Source: F22 sp963675625
Lineage (GTDB): Bacteria; Bacteroidota; Bacteroidia; Bacteroidales; Bacteroidaceae
DNA length: 64,000 bases
NCBI GenBank assembly: GCA_963675625.1
Contig: OY776497.1
Location: 1,860,001-1,924,000, forward strand
Reading direction: 5' to 3'
In this document: positions 50,007 through 58,839 of the stretch, piece after piece
Numbering within the stretch: the first letter of the stretch is position 1
How the letters are laid out: each line of letters opens with the position of its first letter
Translations under genes and position numbers: made by a program
Notes under the pieces: model-generated
Database searches by the model: none
What the model was told of the DNA's origin: nothing
The model's input: only the letters and a program-made list of their open reading frames with translations

Positions 50007-52181
50007 TTATTGGATAATAGTCATCTCATCAACAAGGTGCTTGCAACCACCAAGTTTGTCGAGGATAAATAACATGTATCGAATATCCAACACGATGCAT
50101 CGTTGCAAATTGTCGTTGAAGTTTAGGTCGCCAGAAAGAGATTCCCAGTTGCCATCAAATGCACAACCAATCAATTGGCCCTTGCTGTTGATAACAGGAC
50201 TACCACTATTACCACCCGTAATATCATTTGTTGTCAAGAAGCAAACTGGCAATTCGCCATTTTTCATAGCGTAACGACCGAAGTCCTTGTTGACAAGTAG
50301 TTTGTGCAGTTTGGCTGGTACCTTAAATTCATCGCTTTTGTCATCTTCTTTTTCAAGGATACCTTGTCCAGTTGTATAGTACTTGTAGTGTACACCATCT
50401 TTTGGATCATAGCTAGCTACCGTACCATAAGTAAGACGCAAAGTGAAGTTGGCATCTGGATAACTTGGAGTAGGTTGCTTCATCTCACCAAGACCACGAA
50501 TATATGTCTTATGTAGAAGAGCTAGTTTGTCCATCAATGGTTTGTAATCTTTTTCTACTACATTGAAACGATCCACAATGCTCTTAGAGAATAGCAACAC
50601 AGGATCATTGCGCAATGCATCTGCGTGTGCATCTGCCAAGAAACTGTCTAAGGCCTTTTGACTACGTAGTATAGACTTGCTATAGATGTTGTCTACATAC
50701 TTTTGTACATTGCCTTGGTAATCATTCTTGATTTCAGTATAGAAAGCTGGGCGTTCTGCAGGTTTTACCAATGAAGCATACACGTTGATCATTGCATTGG
50801 TCACTTCTTTATCAATCTTTTGATCATAATCTTTGTTGTGTATGCGAGTGAAAACTGCTTGCAAGTCTTTGCTGTATTTTTTCAACGCATGCTTTTTGTC
50901 TTTCTCCAAAGCATTAGCAAAGTCAGTAAATAGATCGCGATCTTTCTTCAATAGACGGAATTCTATAGTGCGGAAGAAGCTTTCATTCATTGCATTGATT
51001 TGGTAGTTTAATGGGCTCAATGCGTCAACAGTTGTAGCGATGTCTGCAACAACTGTTTCGTAAGCCGCATCCTTCTTTTGCTTAGCAAAATCCAAGAATT
51101 TAGCTTGGATGTCTCTTTTAGTTTCGCGTACTTTATTGTTGACCAATGCCTCATTCATACCAATCGAATTTTTCCAGTAGTTTGCAGAGTGTGCATACTT
51201 GGTGTCGTATTGGATACGAATTTTTTTGTTGGCTTTCATTTCCTTCTTAATGGTCTTAAGATATACTGTACGTACAGCGATTCTAGGATCATTTTCTGTG
51301 CGCATGGTCATAGTGATTTCTGCGTCAGTCAAATATCGTTCGGTAGAACCAGGGAATCCCATAATCATAGCATAGTCACCATCTTCTACACCTTTGATGT
51401 TGATTGCAAAGTGCTTTTTAGTTTGAAGAGGTACATTCTTTTCGCTATAATCTGCTGGATTGCCATCTTTGTCGGCATAGATACGAAACATAGAGAAATC
51501 GCCTGTGTGACGTGGCCACATCCAGTTGTCTGTTTCTCCGCCAAATTTACCAACTGATGCAGGAGGAGCAGCTACCATACGGATATCGCTATACACCTTC
51601 ATGATCATAAGGTAAAATTTGTTACCAGCATAAAATGGTTTACAAACCCCTCTGTATCCTTTTTTCTTATTTAGATGCATCTTCTTCATTTGCGTTTGTG
51701 CCAATTTCTGAAGATAATCGTAACCGAAACTTTCTAATTCAGTGACTTTCTTTTTGTCAATGTCTTTTTGAACAAGAGCAGTTACATCAATAATTTGGTC
51801 GACAAATTGGAAAGTAAGTCCTGGAGTAGCTAACTCTTCGTTATGATTCTTTGCCCAAAAACCATCAGTCAAATAATCATGGTCTACACTACTGTGTTGT
51901 TGAATAGCTCCAAATCCACAGTGGTGATTGGTGAGGATAAGTCCCTTATCAGAGATAATTTCACCAGTACATCCACGACCAAATATACCTACGGCATCCT
52001 TGATAGATACTCCGTTTGGGTTGTATAAATCTGTAGCGTTAAGCTCTAAACCACGAGCTTTCATAAGGTCTATACTGTTCTGCTCCTGCATCAATTGTAG
52101 GAGCCACATGCCCTCATCGGCATGTACATTACCCACTAGTAAGGTAGCTAGGGTAAGTAATAAAATTCTGAATTTCTTCAT
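50007..52181 (-). CDS. dpp7: S46 dipeptidyl-peptidase, DPP7-like
   Basis: 724 residues with a signal peptide (ending VHA). His in LTNHHCGF (~86), Asp region ETDNWMWPRHTGDF, and Ser659 in GGNSGSPV form the triad. The residue 18 after the Ser is Gly677 (CAFDGNWES), as in DPP7 enzymes that prefer hydrophobic P1 residues. It is the first gene of a two-gene unit with the DPP11-like paralog, so the pair covers hydrophobic and acidic dipeptide release from imported peptides. Confidence 0.9.
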   Translation of the reverse strand: MKKFRILLLTLATLLVGNVHADEGMWLLQLMQEQNSIDLMKARGLELNATDLYNPNGVSIKDAVGIFGRGCTGEIISDKGLILTNHHCGFGAIQQHSSVDHDYLTDGFWAKNHNEELATPGLTFQFVDQIIDVTALVQKDIDKKKVTELESFGYDYLQKLAQTQMKKMHLNKKKGYRGVCKPFYAGNKFYLMIMKVYSDIRMVAAPPASVGKFGGETDNWMWPRHTGDFSMFRIYADKDGNPADYSEKNVPLQTKKHFAINIKGVEDGDYAMIMGFPGSTERYLTDAEITMTMRTENDPRIAVRTVYLKTIKKEMKANKKIRIQYDTKYAHSANYWKNSIGMNEALVNNKVRETKRDIQAKFLDFAKQKKDAAYETVVADIATTVDALSPLNYQINAMNESFFRTIEFRLLKKDRDLFTDFANALEKDKKHALKKYSKDLQAVFTRIHNKDYDQKIDKEVTNAMINVYASLVKPAERPAFYTEIKNDYQGNVQKYVDNIYSKSILRSQKALDSFLADAHADALRNDPVLLFSKSIVDRFNVVEKDYKPLMDKLALLHKTYIRGLGEMKQPTPSYPDANFTLRLTYGTVASYDPKDGVHYKYYTTGQGILEKEDDKSDEFKVPAKLHKLLVNKDFGRYAMKNGELPVCFLTTNDITGGNSGSPVINSKGQLIGCAFDGNWESLSGDLNFNDNLQRCIVLDIRYMLFILDKLGGCKHLVDEMTIIQ

Positions 52182-52234
52182 GAATTAATGCTTTATGTTA
52201 TTAACTAAATGATAAATTGTTTTTTGTCATTTTG

Positions 52235-52242
52235 CAAAGCTA
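52235..52242 (-). promoter_or_regulatory. Candidate -7 box of dpp7-dpp11
   Basis: TAGCTTTG on the minus strand fits TAnnTTTG, 54 bp before the start codon. Confidence 0.45.
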
Positions 52243-52381
52243 ATCAAATTCTGTGAATCCTCCATATGATTGAGTTGGTTTCATCGGGAAAAAGCTAAAT
52301 AATAATAAGATACTTGCATATGTCAAGTTTATTCTTTATACTTGCTCCCGATAAAGAGATTAGTGTAATATCTTAAAATGG

Positions 52382-52942
52382 ATGAGAACTTATTTTAACA
52401 TAGTATTGGCTGGAATGTGTTGTTTATTGATGACTGCTTGTGATGAGCATTATTCAATAACAGGGGAAGCATATATCCCGACATTGGAGGATCATTGTTT
52501 GACTTTGCGTGTACGCAATGGAGAACGATGGGACGTGCTGGATACATTGAAAGTGGTGCATCGAAGATTTCATGCTGAAGGTGTTGCAGACAGTGCACGT
52601 GTTGCTGTCATATTTTGGGGAGAAAGCCCTTTAACTCCGATTGTATTGGAGTCTGGGAAAGTAAATGTAACTTTACGTCCTGGCAAATTCTCAGTGGAGG
52701 GTACCCCTTTAAATAACAAATTATATGGTTTTATTTTTAAACAGCAATGTACTATTTATAAGTACAAGGGACAAGATCTATTTAATGCATTGTCGGCACA
52801 ATGGGATGCCTTCGTGCTAAGGAACAGTAAGAATTGTGTGGGTAAGCACATGAAAGAATTGAAGGCAATATGTACAAGAAACAAAGCAATGGACGATGTG
52901 AGTATGTCACTCATGAATCCAGTGCGAGCAGAAATACATTAG
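52382..52942 (+). CDS. DUF4369-like lipoprotein without a thioredoxin domain
   Basis: 186 residues with lipobox MTAC (Cys19). The body resembles the DUF4369 N-terminal domain of TlpA-like lipoproteins (YSITGEAYI...LTLRVRNGERWDVLDTL...VIFWGESPLTPIVLESGKVNVTL). The thioredoxin fold that normally follows is missing; the protein ends about 60 residues after the domain with a basic helix. A secreted thioredoxin gene follows 288 bp downstream, but a terminator lies between them. Function unknown; it may be a remnant or a stand-alone partner. Confidence 0.7.
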   Translation: MRTYFNIVLAGMCCLLMTACDEHYSITGEAYIPTLEDHCLTLRVRNGERWDVLDTLKVVHRRFHAEGVADSARVAVIFWGESPLTPIVLESGKVNVTLRPGKFSVEGTPLNNKLYGFIFKQQCTIYKYKGQDLFNALSAQWDAFVLRNSKNCVGKHMKELKAICTRNKAMDDVSMSLMNPVRAEIH

Positions 52943-53018
52943 TTTTTTTAAGGGGCCTAATTGTGGTATAGGCACAAGAAGTGTTAATGCTAGAATGCAT
53001 TATACTGTTAAAAAGAGC

Positions 53019-53060
53019 AGAGATGAGTAGTTAGTTGGATAGCTGCTCATCTCTTTTTTT
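53019..53060 (+). terminator. Terminator of the DUF4369-like gene
   Basis: AGAGATGAG with CTCATCTCT, 9-bp stem, followed by eight T. Confidence 0.75.
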
Positions 53061-53230
53061 ACTCTGTTTGATAAGATGTGTCTGTCTTGTATAGATGGGG
53101 TCTATCTAACGATTGATAGGAGTATATACCTTTTTTGTTTGTGGATATGTGAATTAAGCAGTATATTGCAACAGAAATGCCTTTTGGATTTCGTTGAGTT
53201 TGTACTATTACGCACTTAAAAAAAAGAAGA

Positions 53231-53719
53231 ATGAAAAAAAGAATGCTATTTAAAGGCCGATTGTCTCATATTGTACCTCTTGTATCTATGATGATCTTTT
53301 TATCTGGTTCGTTTACTGCTACATATGCCAGTACGCCTATGCAGAGGGAGGAACAAGCGGTTGAGAAAGTTAAAGTAATGACAGCAGCGGATTTCAAGAA
53401 ATTGATATTCGATTATTCGACAGAAAAGGAATGGGTGAATAAGGCAGATGGACCAGTGTTGATTGATTTATATGCCGATTGGTGTGGCCCATGTCGTCGT
53501 ATGGCACCTATTGTGGAAGCTATTGCTGAAAAATACCCGAGTATCTCTGTGTATAAAGTCAATATTGATAATGAGAGAGAGTTAGCACAAGTATTTAGAG
53601 CCAGCTCTATTCCGTTATTTGTATTTATACCTAAGGGTGGGGAACCTCAATTAATGAAAGGAGCTACCTCCAAAGAAGAATTTGAAAAGACTGTTCAAAC
53701 CGTGTTGCTCGGTAAATAG
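53231..53719 (+). CDS. Exported thioredoxin-like protein
   Basis: 162 residues. A signal peptide (hydrophobic ~15-33, cleavage likely after TYA) precedes a thioredoxin fold with WCGPCR, fully active in appearance, and cis-Pro in SSIPLFVFIP. It should act as a periplasmic disulfide oxidoreductase. A long linker (~35-60) lies between signal peptide and fold. The gene stands alone. Confidence 0.9.
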   Translation: MKKRMLFKGRLSHIVPLVSMMIFLSGSFTATYASTPMQREEQAVEKVKVMTAADFKKLIFDYSTEKEWVNKADGPVLIDLYADWCGPCRRMAPIVEAIAEKYPSISVYKVNIDNERELAQVFRASSIPLFVFIPKGGEPQLMKGATSKEEFEKTVQTVLLGK

Positions 53720-53739
53720 TTGTTGCACGCTATAATTAT

Positions 53740-53779
53740 ACAGCGGGTATATCAAGATTGTTCTTGGTATACCCGCTGT
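53740..53779. terminator. Hairpin between convergent genes
   Basis: ACAGCGGGTATATCAAG pairs with CTTGGTATACCCGCTGT over about 16 bp, one mismatch-like position, loop ATTGTT. Only a weak T tract follows. Confidence 0.55.
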
Positions 53780-53809
53780 GTCGGTTTAGGTTATTTTTAT
53801 TGGTAATCT

Positions 53810-56650
53810 TTAGAATGGAGGTCGACCACCAGGTCCTCTTCGTCCACCTGGACGACCTCCTGGATGAGGCCCTCCAGGACCCATACGTTCTTGTGAATCT
53901 CTATTGCCAAAGATATCAAGACGGTATATAAAGTGTACCATGAAGTAGCTGTTAATGCCGTTGTACTCACTATCGCTACGCATTGTCTGATCAATATTGC
54001 TCATGATGTTGGTTTGTTGATCAAGCAAGTCTAATCCTTGAAGAGATAAAGTCATGTTCTTCTTTCGTCCGAAGGTTTTTGATAGTTGAGCATTCCAAAC
54101 TAGTTCCTTACGATTTAGTCCGGCACTGTATCCTCGACGGATAGCGTAGCTTGCGTCTGTTGAGAAATCAATACCCCATGGCAAAGAGATATTTGTTTCG
54201 CCTCCGAAAGAGTAGTCATATGTTTCTCTATCGTTTGTTGTGTTTAAGGTGTTTTTAGAATTATCGTAGGTTAATCCTAGTACTAAACCAGCATCCCAAG
54301 AATCAGTTCGATACCCAAAGCGGAAGCGATCATTTAGATTCATATCTTTCGTTGTGTTCTCCTCGGCTGTATCTCCCAAGTTGCTTTGCATAAAGCTCTT
54401 TTGATGGGTATATCGAGGTCTGATCATATTGCTTATAGTGAAATTTTTATTCTTCAAAGCAGTATTGAAAGCAAAGATACCCATTGCAGTCCAGTTGCCA
54501 TTGATATTTTTAGGGGTTGTTTCTTTATACCCTGTTTCTGTATCGTAGACAGTTAAATAAGCAACATCATTTTGTGTAGCATTAAAAAATGCACCAGCAA
54601 ACATGCCAGTTTGTGATTTCCGATTGAATCGATTATAATGTATTCTGAACTGGTGTGTCATGCTTGGTTTTAAGTCGCTATTACCATACACCGTTTGTAG
54701 TGGGTTGCTTGTATCTGCTATTGGAGATAAAGCAGTCATACTAGGCATTGAAGCATTGCCTTTATACTTTATACGCAAAGCTGATGTTTTAGAAAATGTA
54801 CGCTTTACTTCAAAGAAAGGAGCCCAATTAAAAATACTTTTTCTGACTTCTTTTTTCTGACTATCTTGTGTGTAACTTGTTGTTGATTTTTGTGGCATCA
54901 GGTCAACGCCAGCTGTTAGATTTAATGCTTTGGTTGCATATCGATATCCCATACGGATTCGTTGAGTGATATAATTGTTTTCGTAAGATATAGACTGATC
55001 GCCAAGTAGTGTTATATTATCAGGGGTAGAGTTGTCATAGGTTGCTTTATCCCTTTTACTATGTGTATAGTTATATTGGTAATCCAATTGCAAGTATTGA
55101 TTATTTGCGATAGGCTCACTATATGCTGCTTGCAATCGATAACTGTTTGAATTGTTATCTGTGTCGGTATATCTGTTTGTATGGACATTTTCCGCATCAG
55201 TCAGGTAGTAGTAGACATCGTTTGTTTTATACACATCACTTTCGTCTTTTGCTAGGCTATATTTGAAACGGAGTAATAGGTTGCGTCCATTATCTGATAA
55301 CTTTTGGTTCAATTGTACATCTCCTTCTGTACTGATGTTTTTGCTTTCTGTAGCTGTACTAGAGATGTTTTGGTTGATAAGTCCAGGGAAATCCTCTTCA
55401 TCTTCGATTGTAGTAAAGTCTTTTGAAAGGCTTCTTGTGATTATTTCGTTGGCTGTCAAGCTTTTGTTGTCTACCACTTTGTTCGTTTTATTATATACAA
55501 AGCTAGGGTAGTACATCAAAGTTGTGGTCGGAGTTATTTTCCATTCTAATTGGAAGTCTGCATGGAGTTTTTTCACTTTGTTGCGGGTTTTACCATAGCT
55601 TCTACCAAAGGTATTGTTTTCTTGCAAGAATGTTTCTGTAGAACCAGTGGATACTAGATCTTGGTCATCATCGTTGTAGCTAATACTACCTCCAAAATCT
55701 GCATTGTCCCATGAGTTTGCTATATGAAGACCAGCAGACTTTTTGGCATTCAATCCAGTGCTTTGTCTCATGCGATGGAATCCAGCATTGCCATATCCTC
55801 TATCGTTTATGTTATTGACGTTGACGAAGGCTGACAATTGTTTGTCGTCCATAAACGAATTGAGCATTCCTTTAGCAAGGTATCTGTCGTCAGTGCCATA
55901 GCCCACGTCACTGTTTCCAAACAAACCTTTCTTGTGCCCTTTTTTGATAGTTAGATCTAGTACTGCTTCATCGTTTCCATCGTCAATGCCACTAACACGT
56001 GCCATGTCGCTTTTTCTGTTGTATGCTTTAACACTTTTAATTGCATTTACAGGGAGGTTTTTAAGGGCAATGGTGGGATCTTGTTTAAAATATTCTTTAC
56101 CGTCAACAAGTATTTTTTGAATTGTCTGTCCATTAATAGTTACCGAACCATCTTCGGCTACTTCTGCACCAGGTATGCGTTTGACCAAATCTTCAACAGT
56201 TGCACCTGCTTGTGTTCGGTATGCTTCTGCATTGTATACCATGGTGTCTTCTTTTACTTCTACCTTTGCAGCAGCAGCAGTAACGACAGCTTCTTGAAGC
56301 ATGATTGCGTCATCGCTCATTAGAATATCGGGCATGTTTTGCTTTGGTGTGCGTCCAGTAATAGTCACTGGTACTACGCGACTAGACATCCCAATGTAGC
56401 TTACTTTCAATGCGTAATTGCCTTTGTGTAGTTTACTGAAGCTATATACACCTTGTGCATTTGTAGCTTGATTGGATACTGAAGTACTATCAGGAAGTTG
56501 GCGTAGTTGCACAATAGCTTGTACGATAGGTGCCTTGGTGGAGAGTTCGCATACTCTTCCACTCAGTGTCACATCTTGTGCATGGATATGGGCGCAAAGT
56601 GTAACAAGGAAACAACCTAATGCTAATAAGCGGTTTTGAATTTTGTTCAT
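53810..56650 (-). CDS. Outer-membrane beta-barrel receptor, TonB-dependent-like
   Basis: 946 residues. The signal peptide ends CAHIHAQ; a carboxypeptidase-regulatory-like domain follows (VTLSGRVCELSTKAPIVQAIVQL), then a plug-like region (YRTQAGATVEDLVKRIPGAEVAEDGSVTINGQ) and a long barrel of the outer-membrane beta-barrel family related to SusC. The protein ends in a Gly/Pro/Arg-rich tail (HPGGRPGGRRGPGGRPPF), unusual for a barrel protein, whose last residue is still Phe. No SusD partner is adjacent; substrate unknown. Confidence 0.85.
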   Translation of the reverse strand: MNKIQNRLLALGCFLVTLCAHIHAQDVTLSGRVCELSTKAPIVQAIVQLRQLPDSTSVSNQATNAQGVYSFSKLHKGNYALKVSYIGMSSRVVPVTITGRTPKQNMPDILMSDDAIMLQEAVVTAAAAKVEVKEDTMVYNAEAYRTQAGATVEDLVKRIPGAEVAEDGSVTINGQTIQKILVDGKEYFKQDPTIALKNLPVNAIKSVKAYNRKSDMARVSGIDDGNDEAVLDLTIKKGHKKGLFGNSDVGYGTDDRYLAKGMLNSFMDDKQLSAFVNVNNINDRGYGNAGFHRMRQSTGLNAKKSAGLHIANSWDNADFGGSISYNDDDQDLVSTGSTETFLQENNTFGRSYGKTRNKVKKLHADFQLEWKITPTTTLMYYPSFVYNKTNKVVDNKSLTANEIITRSLSKDFTTIEDEEDFPGLINQNISSTATESKNISTEGDVQLNQKLSDNGRNLLLRFKYSLAKDESDVYKTNDVYYYLTDAENVHTNRYTDTDNNSNSYRLQAAYSEPIANNQYLQLDYQYNYTHSKRDKATYDNSTPDNITLLGDQSISYENNYITQRIRMGYRYATKALNLTAGVDLMPQKSTTSYTQDSQKKEVRKSIFNWAPFFEVKRTFSKTSALRIKYKGNASMPSMTALSPIADTSNPLQTVYGNSDLKPSMTHQFRIHYNRFNRKSQTGMFAGAFFNATQNDVAYLTVYDTETGYKETTPKNINGNWTAMGIFAFNTALKNKNFTISNMIRPRYTHQKSFMQSNLGDTAEENTTKDMNLNDRFRFGYRTDSWDAGLVLGLTYDNSKNTLNTTNDRETYDYSFGGETNISLPWGIDFSTDASYAIRRGYSAGLNRKELVWNAQLSKTFGRKKNMTLSLQGLDLLDQQTNIMSNIDQTMRSDSEYNGINSYFMVHFIYRLDIFGNRDSQERMGPGGPHPGGRPGGRRGPGGRPPF

Positions 56651-56727
56651 TGTACTGATTCGTTTGTTGTTATAGTCCTTTAGATAAGTATTTGTTTAAA
56701 TGGTTTAATGAAGATGGTATTTTATTG

Positions 56728-58839
56728 TTACCATGTCCATCTGCATTGAATGGTGAGGTCTGTTTTATAGGGAGCGGCTATAGCATCATGTGCACTGCTT
56801 ATATAAAGACGGTCAAAATAATGAAAGTGTCCAGCTTTTAGGCTCCACCGTAGATGGTTATGGCACATTGTATATTGGGCGATAAGTGCAGTCCGTAGAC
56901 CTTGCCCAAAGCAAGAAGGAAAATAAAAATCGTACTGAGTGGATGGTTCGTATATGGTGCATCTACTGTTGTAGTCATCGGTCCTGAAAATGGCGATTTG
57001 TCCACATAGTATCCAGTGATTGTTTTGAAAACGAGAACTAACGAGGCCTAGTAGCCCTTGTGTGAAATGGGTGTCTTGATATCCTGTAATAGTGGCATAT
57101 ATCTTGGCTTGATTTTGCCAATGTGAATTAAGGGCTTGTATTATTTGATACTTGAACTGATGTTTGTGATATGGAGAGATTATTTGTGTGGTCGCACGAG
57201 GCGTTTGTGACAAAGGTATGTTTTTCCCTTTTTGTTGCCATCTGTATCGAAATATATGTGTGTAGATATTATGTTGTTGTTTCAATTGAAGCATGCAGTC
57301 AGATCCTGTAGCAGCTGTGGCAGTGCCATATGTCGGTTCGGGAGAGTGATATATATCCACGTATCCGCTTATTTCTCCATGTCTCCATGGTAGATAATGG
57401 ACTCCAATATATAGGCCTTCTTCGTTTTGAACTCTAGAGCCAGCAGAGAGGCTATGGCCAAAGATTGGTTGGTAATGCACACCATAATATCTGAGTGCAA
57501 TGTTTAATCTAAGAAATTTATTGACATCTATTTCTGCTGTTTGTAGCAGGGCTATTCCACCATTCTGGCTTGTGGCTATTTCACCAGAGATATACCAATT
57601 CCTTTTATGTAGATAATAATCTGTGCCAACAAAGGCAATGTGTGTACCCCGAAAATAATATTTGTTGTAGTATCTTATAGGTGGATTATAGGATCTATCG
57701 TAGGATGTGTATAAAGCATGTAAGGCTATTTGTACTTGTTCTTTTGGGCGATAGTAAGTGCGTGCGCCAATGGTGTATTGTTGTGCTTGTCCTCTTCGAT
57801 TGATTTCACGGATACTTCGGTGATAGCCCGTTGTTTGTATGGATTGTATCGTGTTGTTCTGAATCGTTGCATCAAGATGCCTGTAACTGGCAAATGCTGC
57901 TAAATGAATTTTGTGAGCCACTTCAAGATCGGTAGCTACTCCTTCGAAATAATTACTTTCACTTTTACTGCTGTGTTTGCTAAATAAAGGTTTTAGTGTT
58001 TGCTTAGCTTCCAATCCAGCTCCTTTTCCAAGCAATAGATTTTGATTGATTATTAACCCTAGGCCAAAATGAACGTTGTATTTGCCTAGGGCCAGTTGAT
58101 GTATTTTTCCTATGTCTTGCAGTAAGAAATAGTAGCCTATATAGTCATATCGATTTTGATGGGCCACAAAAAAAGGTTCACCAGCTCCTTGTGCTAGGGT
58201 GAATCCCCAATATATTTGTTTGCGATAATGCCCATCATAGCGTATATAATGGCTCCAAGGATCTCCTAGATAAAATGGAGACTTGTTTTTTTGCGAAGTA
58301 TAGAGGTAGCCTTGGCGTTTGTAGAGTGGAAGGTTTATCTGAGAGATTATTTGGTGTTTACTCTTTTGTCGTATCTGGTGCCAAGTTATTTTATGTGGGC
58401 CCTTTTGTTCAATGGTGCAGTATTGTTTTAATAGAGTGTATATGTGTGGCGAGATGCAAGGTATAAGGCGTAGATCAGTTATAGACGTGTAGTTGCCTTG
58501 TAAGTCTCTCGTCATAATGATATCGTTGATCTGTCTTTCAGAAAGAAAGGGCAAGGTATGAAGAGTATGGGCATCTACAGTGTTCAAGTTGATGCGTTGA
58601 GGAAGTATAAATGTACTATCTTCCCAATTTTCATATTGTTGTTCATCTAGTAGGTCGTTTTCGTATAGTTCTTCTAAGAAAAGACTTTTTTGAGTGTTTT
58701 CTTGAGCGGATATATGTGGCATACAGATACCTATAAACAGCACACAAGCAACCCACCTTGCGGTAGATTGCTTGTGTGTATAACATGATGGGCATAATTT
58801 ATAGTCCCATTTTTTCGCGAATGTCTGCAGGAATTGCAT
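56728..58839 (-). CDS. Helix-hairpin-helix domain protein with barrel-like C-terminal part
   Basis: 703 residues. After a signal-like segment (ending MPHISAQ) comes a ComEA-like helix-hairpin-helix pair (INLNTVDAHTLHTLPFLSERQINDIIMTRDLQGNYTSITDLRLIPCI, ~75-125), then ~550 residues of alternating aromatic strands (YGVHYQPIFGHSL, QCRWTW at the end) like an outer-membrane barrel. Such proteins are widespread in Bacteroidetes, role unknown. The N-terminus overlaps the C1 peptidase gene by 41 bp and contains that gene's likely terminator, and the signal-like segment starts unusually late (about residue 27), so the exact start is uncertain. Confidence 0.75.
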   Translation of the reverse strand: MQFLQTFAKKWDYKLCPSCYTHKQSTARWVACVLFIGICMPHISAQENTQKSLFLEELYENDLLDEQQYENWEDSTFILPQRINLNTVDAHTLHTLPFLSERQINDIIMTRDLQGNYTSITDLRLIPCISPHIYTLLKQYCTIEQKGPHKITWHQIRQKSKHQIISQINLPLYKRQGYLYTSQKNKSPFYLGDPWSHYIRYDGHYRKQIYWGFTLAQGAGEPFFVAHQNRYDYIGYYFLLQDIGKIHQLALGKYNVHFGLGLIINQNLLLGKGAGLEAKQTLKPLFSKHSSKSESNYFEGVATDLEVAHKIHLAAFASYRHLDATIQNNTIQSIQTTGYHRSIREINRRGQAQQYTIGARTYYRPKEQVQIALHALYTSYDRSYNPPIRYYNKYYFRGTHIAFVGTDYYLHKRNWYISGEIATSQNGGIALLQTAEIDVNKFLRLNIALRYYGVHYQPIFGHSLSAGSRVQNEEGLYIGVHYLPWRHGEISGYVDIYHSPEPTYGTATAATGSDCMLQLKQQHNIYTHIFRYRWQQKGKNIPLSQTPRATTQIISPYHKHQFKYQIIQALNSHWQNQAKIYATITGYQDTHFTQGLLGLVSSRFQNNHWILCGQIAIFRTDDYNSRCTIYEPSTQYDFYFPSCFGQGLRTALIAQYTMCHNHLRWSLKAGHFHYFDRLYISSAHDAIAAPYKTDLTIQCRWTW
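58741..58778 (-). terminator. Hairpin after the C1 peptidase gene
   Basis: CACACAAGCAA (58741-58751) pairs perfectly with TTGCTTGTGTG (58768-58778), with inner ACC/GGT pairing. It lies 21 bp past the peptidase stop, inside the start of the next open frame; no good T run follows. Confidence 0.5.
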
